DNA of 64,000 nt, taken from assembly GCA_032209605.1 (NCBI GenBank), contig JASFXZ010000028.1:3482941-3546940 (forward strand), given 5' to 3'. Under the pieces are notes generated by a model. It did no database searches. It had not been told where the DNA came from and saw only the letters and a program-made list of their open reading frames with translations. The translations under genes and the position numbers were made by a program. Numbering within the stretch: the first letter of the stretch is position 1; each line of letters opens with the position of its first letter. Source of the DNA: Mactromeris polynyma (taxonomy: Eukaryota; Mollusca; Bivalvia; Venerida; Mactridae). Of this stretch, positions 12,801 to 24,800 are shown piece after piece.

Positions 12801-15800
12801 TAGCCAATATACATGCTGTGAGGAAGAGTTTTCTAGCATTGCGTAGTCATTGTAGTACCGGTGTAGATCAAGCCAGGTAAGTTAACAATCAGACAACTTT
12901 ATAACCTTTCATCCGAATATATCTCCACATTACACTTTGTCTTCATGTTACAAATACCTTTCTGGCAAATATAGCTGACATAAATATTTCATAAATAGGG
13001 TTATTTGTGTTCGGTATCAGGGATGATAATATTACTTTTTTCCTTGTCACACCTTGATTTGGGTAAAGGTTGTGAAATTTTATCAGATGTCTGTAAATTT
13101 AGTTTTTTATGGAGAAGAGATTATTTTATATCCTTTTCCTATAGGTTTGTTCATCACGTAATGCTGCATCTTCTTGCTACATTGATATATACTTAATGCC
13201 ATTAAATATGCAACCAAAACTTGTTCATATAGATCTATAAAGTGACATTAAAAAAAAGAATTTTCTTTATTTCTCAAACATAATTTCATGAAATTGATCG
13301 ATAATGAAATAAAAAATAATTGCTGTAGAGTTTGATAAAGTTTTGAACTAGAAATAACACATAGATAACTGTTACACGTTTTTGACATTTGGTACTACAA
13401 AATGATGCCATGTTCAAATAGTTGTGTTTTTAATGGTGTCCAGTATATTACTCTCCATGTTTTCAGTTGGTTGTCTGGATTAGAGAATACAAAGTGGTTA
13501 CACAATATGGCTAGTTTACTGAAGGTAGCCACTCTGGTGGTAACTGTGAATGAAAAAGAAGGGAGACCAGTCCTAGTGCATTGTTCTGATGGATGGGATA
13601 GAACCCCTCAAATTATCTCCCTTGCAGAACTCATGTTGGACCCCTATTACAGGACAGTGGAGGTAAGTTGTGTTTTACACTCTAGTTAAAGATTGAAATT
13701 GATACTTGAAAGAAGTTGACTCTAATATTAAGAGTTAAATAACAGATTAAGGTAATGCAATTTTATATGTAACAAGGTCATGCATGAAACATGTATTTTT
13801 GTGTTGCCACAAGCACCTACTCAAATTGGCCTCCAGTTAAATTGTTTTAATGTTCTTCTATGTGGAATGTTTAACTTTAAAATCCAGAAATTCTAAAGAA
13901 ATTTATGAGCACCAAAATGTTGGTTAGAGATACTGCATACAAGCTCTTGTATATGCAAAACATGGCCTGAATTGTCAGCTTCAGAGTGCACTTTAACTCT
14001 GCAAATAGCCAATTGTTTGAGTTTTTGAAAACACTTTACATAAGTGTCCAAACTAATAAGTCCTGTAAACTTGTATTGTTTAAACAGTAGAGCTTTGTGT
14101 TTGCAGTATTGTATGACTTATTGTTTAAATTACCACATAATTGTATTATACATTTTAGGGATTCCAAGTGTTGGTGGAAAGAGAATGGTTGCACTTTGGA
14201 CATAAGTTTGCTGATCGTTGTGGTAATGGTATCCATACTGATGATCCAAATGAACGCTGTCCTGTGTTTCTGCAGTGGTTAGAATGTGTCTATCAACTTA
14301 TTGTGCAATTTCCTAGTCAGTTTGAATTTACTGAAGCTTTTCTTGTAAGTATTTGTCTTAGCTCTCCGTGGTCTGAAGTTAGCACACTGATTTTGGAGAC
14401 ATCTCTCAGAATGCTGCGTTGCCATTGGTCAATTAAAGACTTATTGCAGAAAGAACCAATCAGATGCCAGGATGATGAGGCTGATCTCAAAACTCAGTAT
14501 TGTATACTCAGACCCACAACTTCTTTAAAAGATGAGCTTCAGGGAGCTGGTACTGTAGTGAGAGCTAGAGTATCAGCATGGTCCACTTGTTTGTTGGCAG
14601 CACTGGCAACATGAGCTTCAGGGAGCTGGTACTGTAGTGAGAGCTATAGTATCAGCATGGTCCACTTGTTTGTTGGCAGCACTGGCAACATGAGCTTCAT
14701 GGAGCTGGTACTGTAGTGAGAGCTAGAGTATCAGCATGGTCCACTTGTTTGTTGGCAGCACTGGCAACATGAGCTTCATGGAGCTGGTACTGTAGTGAGA
14801 GCTAGAGTATCAGCATGGTCCACTTGTTTGTTGGCAGCACTGGCAACATGAGCTTCAGGGAGCTGGTACTGTAGTGAGAGCTATAGCATCAACATGGTCC
14901 ACTTGTTTGTTGGCAGCACTGGCAACATGAGCTTCAGGGAGCTGGTACTGTAGGTACTGTAGTGAGAGCTAGAGTATCAGCATGGTGCACTTGTTTGTTG
15001 GCAGCACTGGCAACATGAGCTTCAGGGAGCTGGTACTGTAGTGAGAGCTATAGCATCAGCATGGTCCACTTGTTTGTTGGCAGCACTGGCAACATGAGCT
15101 TCAGGGAGCTGGTACTGTAGTGAGAGCTATAGCATCAGCATGGTCCACTTGTTTGTTGGCAGCACTAGCAACATGAGCTTCAGGGAGCTGGTACTGTAGT
15201 GAGAGCTATAGCATCAGTATGGTCCACTTGTTTGTTGGCAGCACTGGCAACATGAGCTTCAGGGAGCTGGTACTGTAGTGAGAGCTATAGCATCAGCATG
15301 GTCCACTTGTTTGTTGGCAGCACTAGCAACATGAGCTTCAGGGAGCTGGTACTGTAGTGAGAGCTAGAGTATCAGCATGGTCCACTTGTTTGTTGGCAGC
15401 ACTAGCAACATGAGCTTCAGGGAGCTGGTACTGTAGTGAGAGCTATAGCATCAGCATGGTCCACTTGTTTGTTGGCAGCACTGGCAACATGAGCTTCAGG
15501 GAGCTGGTACTGTAGTGAGAGCTATAGTGTCAGCATGGTCCACTTGTTTGTTGGCAGCACTAGCAACATGAGCTTCAGGGAGCTGGTACTGTAGTGAGAG
15601 CTAGAGTATCAGCATGGTCCACTTGTTTGTTAGCAGCACTAGCAACATGAGCTTCAGGGAGCTGGTACTGTAGTGAGAGCTAGAGTATCAGCATGGTCCA
15701 CTTGTTTGTTGGCAGCACTGGCAACATGAGATTCAGGGAGCTTGTACTGTAGTGAGAGCTATAGTATCAGCATGGTCCACTTGTTTGTTGGCAGCACTGG

Positions 15801-18800
15801 CAACATGAGCTTCAGGGAGCTGGTACTGTAGGTACTGTACTGAGAGCTATAGTGTCAGCATGGTCCACTTGTTTGTTGGCAGCACTAGCAACATGAGCTT
15901 CAGGGAGCTGGTACTGTAGTGAGAGCTATAGTGTCAGCATGGTCCACTTGTTTGTTGGCAGCACTGGCAACATGAGCTTCATGGAGCTGGTACTGTAGTG
16001 AGAGCTATAGTGTCAGCATGGTCCACTTGTTTGTTGGCAGCACTGGCAACATGAGCTTCATGGAGCTGATACTGTAGTGAGAGCTATAGTGTCAGCATGG
16101 TCCACTTGTTTGTTGGCAGCACTGGCAACATGAGCTTCAGGGAGCTGGTACTGTAGGTACTGTAGTGAGAGCTATAGTGTCAGCATTGTCCACTTGTTTG
16201 TTGGCAGCACTGGCAACATGAGCTTCAGGGAGCTGGTACTGTAGTGAGAGCTATAGCATCAGCATGGTCCACTTGTTTGTTGGCAGCACTGGCAACATGA
16301 GCTTCAGGGAGCTGGTACTGTAGTGAGAGCTATAGTGTCAGCATGGTCCACTTGTTTGTTGGCAGCACTGGCAACATGAGCTTCAGGGAGCTGGTACTGT
16401 AGGTACTGTAGTGAGAGCTATAGCATCAGCATGGTCCACTTGTTTGTTGGCAGCACTAGCAACATGAGCTTCAGGGAGCTGGTACTGTAGTGAGAGCTAT
16501 AGCATCAGCATGGTCCACTTGTTTGTTGGCAGCACTGGCAACATGAGCTTCAGGGAGCTGGTACTGTAGTGAGAGCTATAGCATCAGCATGGTCCACTTG
16601 TTTGTTGGCAGCACTAGCAACATGAGCTTCAGGGAGCTGGTACTGTAGTGAGAGCTAGAGTATCAGCATGGTCCACTTGTTAGTTGGCAGCACTAGCAAC
16701 ATGAGCTTCAGGGAGCTGGTACTGTAGTGAGAGCTATAGCATCAGCATGGTCCACTTGTTTGTTGGCAGCACTGGCAACATGAGCTTCAGGGAGCTGGTA
16801 CTGTAGTGAGAGCTATAGTGTCAGCATGGTCCACTTGTTTGTTGGCAGCACTGGCAACATGAGCTTCAGGGAGCTGGTACTGTAGTGAGAGCTAGAGTAT
16901 CAGCATGGTCCACTTGTTTGTTAGCAGCACTAGCAACATGAGCTTCAGGGAGCTGGTACTGTAGTGAGAGCTAGAGTATCAGCATGGTCCACTTGTTTGT
17001 TGGCAGCACTGGCAACATGAGATTCAGGGAGCTTGTACTGTAGTGAGAGCTATAGTATCAGCATGGTCCACTTGTTTGTTGGCAGCACTGGCAACATGAG
17101 CTTCAGGGAGCTGGTACTGTAGGTACTGTACTGAGAGCTATAGTGTCAGCATGGTCCACTTGTTTGTTGGCAGCACTAGCAACATGAGCTTCAGGGAGCT
17201 GGTACTGTAGTGAGAGCTATAGTGTCAGCATGGTCCACTTGTTTGTTGGCAGCACTGGCAACATGAGCTTCATGGAGCTGGTACTGTAGTGAGAGCTATA
17301 GTGTCAGCATGGTCCACTTGTTTGTTGGCAGCACTGGCAACATGAGCTTCATGGAGCTGATACTGTAGTGAGAGCTATAGTGTCAGCATGGTCCACTTGT
17401 TTGTTGGCAGCACTGGCAACATGAGCTTCAGGGAGCTGGTACTGTAGTGAGAGCTTTAGTGTCAGCATGGTCCACTTGTTTGTTGGCAGCACTGGCAACA
17501 TGAGCTTCAGGGAGCTGGTACTGTAGTGAGAGCTAGAGTATCAGCATGGTCCACTTGTTTGTTGGCAGCACTGGCAACATGAGCTTCATGGAGCTGGTAC
17601 TGTAGTGAGAGCTATAGTATCAGCATGGTGCACTTGTTTGTTGGCAGCACTGGCAACATGAGCTTCATGGAGCTGGTACTGTAGTGAGAGCTATAGTGTC
17701 AGCATGGTCCACTTGTTTGTTGGCAGCACTGGCAACATGAGCTTCAGGGAGCTGGTACTGTAGTGAGAGCTATAGTGTCAGCATGGTCCACTTGTTTGTT
17801 GGCAGCACTGGCAACATGAGCTTCAGGGAGCTGGTACTGTAGTGAGAGCTATAGCATCAGCATGGTCCACTTGTTTGTTGGCAGCACTGGCAACATGAGA
17901 TTTATGTATTACTTTATAAATCTTTTAACATTTTGCATTAACACTGCAGGCTTAGATTGTTAAGTTTTGTTTGTTGTGGAAACATCGAAATTTGATAACC
18001 AAATTGAAGAAAACAATTCTTGATTTTGATTGTTTCAGACTTTCATGCCATAAATGGAAGCTATTTAATGGAATTGTACATAGGTTTTGCACTGTTGAGT
18101 GGAGAATGATTTTTTGATCCTTTTGATTGAGAAAAAGTTCCTGAAATTTCTTTTGTAAAAGAACAAATCTGGAATAGATAGAGAAGGTATCCATCAGTGA
18201 TTATTTAGTTGCTGCTCATTTAACAAGGTTCGCACAGTCTTGAAAAGTCCTTGAATTTGAAGCCTACTACTTGAAAAAATACTTGAACTTGCAACAGTCA
18301 AAAACTCCTTGAAAAGTAATTGAATTTGGAAAAAAACGAACAAAATTCTTCAGCTGCAGATAGAAAAGGATAAATAATAACAAACATACCAACAATGATG
18401 AAAAAAATGTGAAAAAAATGACAGCCATTTTTTTTACCTGGCCTACCACCGAGTAGACAATAGTATAGTTATACAGTAAGGCACAGTGGCTGGTTTTATG
18501 CCCTATTAAAGTAATTCTTACACTTTAAATCTGTGCTGCAGTGATAGACATCTGGGGGTGATAAACTTGAAAACTACACTGGATCCCTTATCTCTATACC
18601 ACTAAAATCCAAATGTTTAGTCCTTGAAAATGGGGAAAAATGACTTAAAAAATACTTCGGGAAGTTCTGTATGAACCATGTTTAAGCTGAACAATAGTTT
18701 AATGCTTGTAGGATGATTTATCCATTTATGGTTTCTTGTAACAATGTTATTGTATGAATGATTTGTTGCTTGTAGATCAAGTTGTTGCAGCATACATACT

Positions 18801-21800
18801 CCTGTTTGTTTGGAACATTCCTGTGTAATACAGTTGAGGAACGTAGAGATGTAAAACTAGAACAGTGTACTGCGTCTGTCTGGAATCTACTCAATGAGAA
18901 GAGTTTCTTTAATCTACTTTACAATCCATCCTCGGATCATGTGGTAAGAATTAGCTGCTTTGTCAGCTTGAGGGAGAAATACACTTGTAGTCTAGTCGAT
19001 GGGATTTTGTTTCTCGAGCAAAGTGCATACTCTCTGAAGATAGTAAATATCAAGTTGTCCTAGCTATATCAAGTTGTCCTAGTAGATATCAAGTTGTCCA
19101 TCCATTACTGATACAGTTCTTGTAAGGAATAGTTAAGTTCATATTGTGAATACAGGAGCACTGATGAAGCCAACTGAATGTGGTATATAAAAGAAATAAT
19201 GTTAAAATTGTAATGACAATAGATCTGTCAATTTTGCTGCAGTAAGGTAAAATCATAGTTAGAACTGTCAAATAATGTTCACTTGGGATAAATCAGTCAT
19301 ATACTGTCGTGATCATGTATGGTCATTAAATAAGTCCTTGTTACTTTTTTTTGTTTTAAGTATTTAAGTCATAGACCTGCTCTTTACCATACTTTCTGGC
19401 TCTATAAGAGAACAAGAAAGCGTAGTGGTGAATGGTAACAAACAGTTCATAATGTGCTGTAAGATTTGAATGTGTCAAAGACAGATTGTTCGAAGTTGAC
19501 AGTAATTTTCTTTGTTATATCAATCTAATTACATTTGTATTCTTTTCTCTTGGAATGTATGGCAGTTTTTAACCAGGTTTTCAACGAAAACCAGGTTATT
19601 AGAATAGCGTATGTCGTTGGGCAGGCGGGCGGGCGTCAAACTGGTGGTTTCCGGCGAATAACTTCAGTTCCGTTCATCGTATTGACATCAAACATGGTGT
19701 ATAGTAAGAACATATGGAGAGCTCGCTTGGGTTGCTTTTGGGTTCGGTCCGTCAAAGGTCAAGGTCACCATTACTAAAAATAGAAATTTGGTTTCCGGCG
19801 AATAACTTGAGTTCCTTTCATCGCATTGACATTAAACTTGGTGTACAGTAAGAACATGTGGAGAGCTCGCTTGGGATTGCTTTTGGGTTCAGTCTGTCAA
19901 AGGTCAAGGTCACCATTACTAAAAATAGAAATTTGGTTTCCAGCGAATAACTTTAGTTCCGTTGATCATATTGACATCAAACTTGGTGTATAGTAAGAAC
20001 ATGTGAAGAGCTCGCTTGGGATTGCTTTTGGGTTCGGTCCGTCTAAGGTCAAGATCACTGTAACTAAATATAGAAATTTGGTTTCGGGCGAATAACTTGA
20101 TTTCCGTTCATCGTATTGACATCAAACTTGGTGTATAGTAAGAACATGTGGAGAGCTCTCTTGGGATTGCTTTTGGGTTTGGTCCACCAAAGGTCAAAGT
20201 CACTGTTACTAAAAATAGAAATTTGGTTTCCGGCGAATAACTTGAGATCCTTTCATTGTATTGACATCACACTTGGTGTATAGTTAGAACATGTGAAGAG
20301 CTCGCTTGGGATTGCTTTTGGGTTCGGTCCGTCTAAGGTCAAGATCACTGTAACTAAATATAGAAATTTGGTTTCGGGCGAATAACTTGATTTCCGTTCA
20401 TCGTATTGACATCAAACTTGGTGTATAGTAAGAACATGTGGAGAGCTCTCTTGGGATTGCTTTTGGGTTCGGTCCGTCAAAGTTCAAGGTCACCGTTACT
20501 ATAAATATCAATTTGGTTTCCGGCGAATAACTGAAGTTTCGTTGATCATATTGACATCAAACTTAGTGTATAGTAAGAACATGTCGAGAGCTCCCATGGG
20601 ATTGCTTTTGGGTTTGTTCCGTCCAAGGTTAAGGTCACTTAAAATTTAAAAATCAGTTTCCACTTAATATCTTCGCTATGCGCGGATGTATTGACATCAA
20701 ACTTGGTGTATAGTTGTTGCATATATATATAATATATCTAAGTGTGAGTGTGTATATGCATGTATCACCTATTGCACCTTTGCAGCATTGATGATCATCA
20801 TGTATTCATTATACAAATTGAGCCTTGGTTACAAATAACTACATACTAAACCTGGTTTGGGGGCATTGCCCATTTCTTGTTAACTCTTGAAATGATAGCA
20901 GAGTTAATTAATCAGTATTTTGTTCCTTTACAGGTCATTTATCCTGCCACACATGTTCAGAGCTTGAGACTATGGACATCAGTTTATCTGTCAAATAACT
21001 CTTCATTTGCTGGCCCAGAAGAAATGACAAGTCAGAGCGTTCCTGTGTCAGAAACTGGCGAATTATTAGGTCTACAGAAAACACGTTCGTGTGAGAACTT
21101 GCTCATGACAAATGACCTAAATTCTAGTCTAAGTCGGAGGAAAAGTGATCCAAATATTGCAATGGAACACTGCGAACAACAGACTCAAAAACTTCTTAAA
21201 GATGCAATGTCAGGTGATACAAGTTCCAGTGAATCAGTGAAGAGTTCTGAGAATGATCGGTCAATTAGTGAAAACGGAGATTTAACTATGAAAAATTTAG
21301 ATAGTCCTGTCCAAAACGGAGAAATAGCTATTATAGAAAATGGAATTAGCAATGAATTTAATGGAAATGGTTACAGTTCTAATGAAAATAATGTAGAAAA
21401 TGGGGTTTTGTCTGATAGTGAAAAAATGAATCTTCATAAATCTAATGAGTTAGATAGTTCTGTTAACGGAGCAGCATCCAATGATGAGGGAAGTAAAAAT
21501 GAAACGAATGGTGATACAAGAGGGGGTGATGAAAGTGTCGAAGCTAACACTGAAAACAAAACTGATGAGTTAACAAATGGTGATAAAAATGACATAGAAA
21601 ATGGCAATGATGTTCATGTAATGAACGGTCATGGTGATAGTCATGGTTCTGATACTGGAAGTCCGGATATCTCAACCGAGGAAAATAGTGAAACTTCTAT
21701 TGAAACAATTTCCGAAAGTGATGGTACTAATAGTGGTGAAAATGGTGAAAATTGTCCTGTTCTTAATGGAACTGTTGAAGAATCGAAAGACAAATTGACA

Positions 21801-24800
21801 TCATCACTGAATGAAGACATAACGAATGGCCATCAGTCTGATTTGATCAGTAGTAGAATTTTAGCTACCAAGTTGAAACAAAGAAATCATATTGGTGATA
21901 AATATGATTATTCATTGGATAGTTCTACTGATACTGTAACTGAGGAACTACAGAATTGTGACAGTAATCATACTTTAACATCGTCACCTAGTGGAGTCAG
22001 TCGCCAGGTGTATAAAGTTGCATCATTACAATCCTTATGTGATAAAGTTACTCTTAATCAGCTAAACACTGTTGAAAATACTAGCAGTATTAGTACTAGC
22101 ACGAGTGATTTGACTGACTCTCGTATTTCCGAGAACGGATTATTGCTCAATGTCGGGGACCCATCACCAACTAGTCTGAGCTTACGCTGTGTATTGTCCC
22201 AGACGTCTTTTAAAAATTCCACTGGAATGTCTAAAGGGTTTAATGTTGATACCTGTATGACACCACCCCTTCACAATACCCCCATCAGTCCACAGTCTAG
22301 AAACTCGACTTGTCCACCTACTCCTGCTACCAGTGATGGCAGAGTAAGTATTGCCTTATAAATGTTCATCCTTACACACGCATAAAAACATTTAATGCAT
22401 TAACCTGAATTTGAAAAGTTTTTATATAAGATTTTTGTTTGTGTGTACGCGTCCTGTTTGTGTAAGCTTCTTGTTTGTGTATGCTTCTTGTTTGTGTAAG
22501 CTTCTTGTTTGTGTATGCTTCTTGTTTGTGTAAGCTTCTTGTTTGTGTATGCTTCTTGTTTGTGTAAGCTTCTTGTTTGTGTATGTTTCTTGTTTGTGTA
22601 TGTTTCTTGTTTGTGTATGCTTCTTGTTTGGGTATGCTTCTTGTTTGTGTAAGCTTCTTGTTTGTGTAAGCTTCTTGTTTGTGTATGTTTCTTGTTTGTG
22701 TAAGCTTCTTGTTTGTGTATGATTCTTGTTTGTGTAAGCTTCTTGTTTGTGTATGCTTCTTGTTTGTGTAAGCTTCTTGTTTGTGTATGCTTCTTGTTTG
22801 TGTATGCTTCTTGTTTGTGTATGCTTCTTGTTTGTGTATGTTTCTTGTTTGTGTATGCTTCTTGTTTGGGTATGCTTCTTGTTTGTGTATGTTTCTTGTT
22901 TGTGTATGCTTCTTGTTTGTGTATGTTTCTTGTTTGTGTATGTTTCTTGTTCGTGTATGCTTCTTGTGTGTATGTTTCTTGTTCGTGTATGCTTCTTGTT
23001 CGTGTATGCTTCTTGTTTGTGTATGTTTCTTGTTTGTGAATGTTTCTTGTTCGTGTATGCTTCTTGTGTGTATGTTTCTTGTTCGTGTATGCTTCTTGTT
23101 CGTGTATGCTTCTTGTTTGTGTATGTTTCTTGTTTGTGAATGTTTCTTGTTCGTGTATGCTTCTTGTGTGTATGTTTCTTGTTCGTGTATGCTTCTTGTT
23201 CGTGTATGTTTCTTGTTTGTGAATGTTTCTTGTTTGTGAATGTTTCTTGTTCGTGTATGCTTCTTGTTCATGTATGCTTCTTGTTTGTGTATGCTTCTTG
23301 TTTGTGTATGTTTCTTGTTTGTGTATGTTTCTTGTTTGTGTATGTTTCTTGTTTGTGTATGTTTCTTGTTCATGTATGCTTCTTGTTTGTGTATGTTTCT
23401 TGTTTGTGTATGCTTCTTGTTTGTGTATGCTTCTTGTTTGTGTATGCTTCTTTTCTACCAAACTTTGGTGAAGAATTTTGCTAAGTCAAGTTTGTTTTAT
23501 ACTTCATTTTATTTTGATTTTTTATTGAAATAGAACAAAATATTTATCCCTGTTTTCTGGAAGATATTATCAGATGTCTTTTTTTATCCCTGATAATCTG
23601 TTGTAAATGGTGAACAAGAAAGATGTGCTACATTTTGGTCATCAAGTTATTGTTCGAACATGTAAACTTCCTGTAGTATGATCTTGTGAATTAACAACAA
23701 TCTTCATTATAGCTTTTATATATTACAAAATACTGGAATATTGGTTTTTGCTTTATGAAGTTAATATTTATTTTTAATGCAGTATTAATTTGCTCTTATT
23801 TCTTTTCTTTTTTTAGTCTCTGGATTCTTCAGTTCCTAGATTTGGTTTAAGTCGACACCTTGACATTGATGGTTTGACGAAATATCATGATCCTATTCAG
23901 AAACAGGTGGTCAAAATGCAAACAAGATATGAACAGGAGATTAGCCGTCTACATGACAACATGACATATCTTAAACAACTGTTGGCTCAACATGCGTCTG
24001 CATGTAATGGAGATGTTTGCAATCTAGACTATAAGATAGGAAATGTAAGTAGTGTTGAGCAAGTGTACATAAACAAGTGTAAGTTTGGCATTGTTGACAC
24101 TGATTTTTTTATTGACACCGATGCCATATTTTATTGGTGTTATTATTTGCTAATCCCTTTGAAGGCTGAATTGTTGAAATGTTAGAAACACAAAATAACA
24201 AATTGATATCAATTTAGGTATGCATACCAAGTATAAGTAAGTTGATGATTTGTTGATGTACATCAGCCTTTGTTTGAATATTGCTTTGTTGATGAGTATC
24301 AGCCTTTGTTTGAATATTGCTTTGTTGATGTATATCAGCCTTTGTTTGAATATTGCTTTGTTGATGTATATCCAGAGGGTACAATAGTATTACTAGATTC
24401 TATCATTGCCAGAGAGTACAATAGTATTACTAGATTCTATCATTGCCAGAGAGTACAATATCATTACCAGATTCTATCATTGCCAGAGAGTACAATAGTA
24501 TTACTAGATTCTATCATTGCCAGAGAGTACAATAGTATTACTAGATTCTATCATTGCCAGAGAGTACAATAGTATTACTAGATTCTATTATTGCCAGAGA
24601 GTACAATAGTATTACTAGATTCTATCATTGCCAGAGAGTACAATAGTATTACTAGATTCTATCAATGCCAGAGAGTACAATCGTGTGTGGTTTAGGAATA
24701 ATTGTTGAAAACTATACTGTAAGTGACAAAGTGAATTGTTCTGTGCCACTACTTATACTAGGGTGTTAGTAAGTATTTATAAAAGCTACAAAAATAAGTG

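Noticed and set aside
14345..14614. Coding continuation after the MTMR exon at 14,344
   Set aside because: The frame stays open by chance, but GTAAGT at 14,345 and the next exon at 18,776 restore the family sequence exactly.
22372..23533. Lys/His/Thr/Gln-rich and Cys/Val/Phe-rich frames
   Set aside because: The 17-bp unit gives the same cyclic peptide in every frame on both strands; an artefact.
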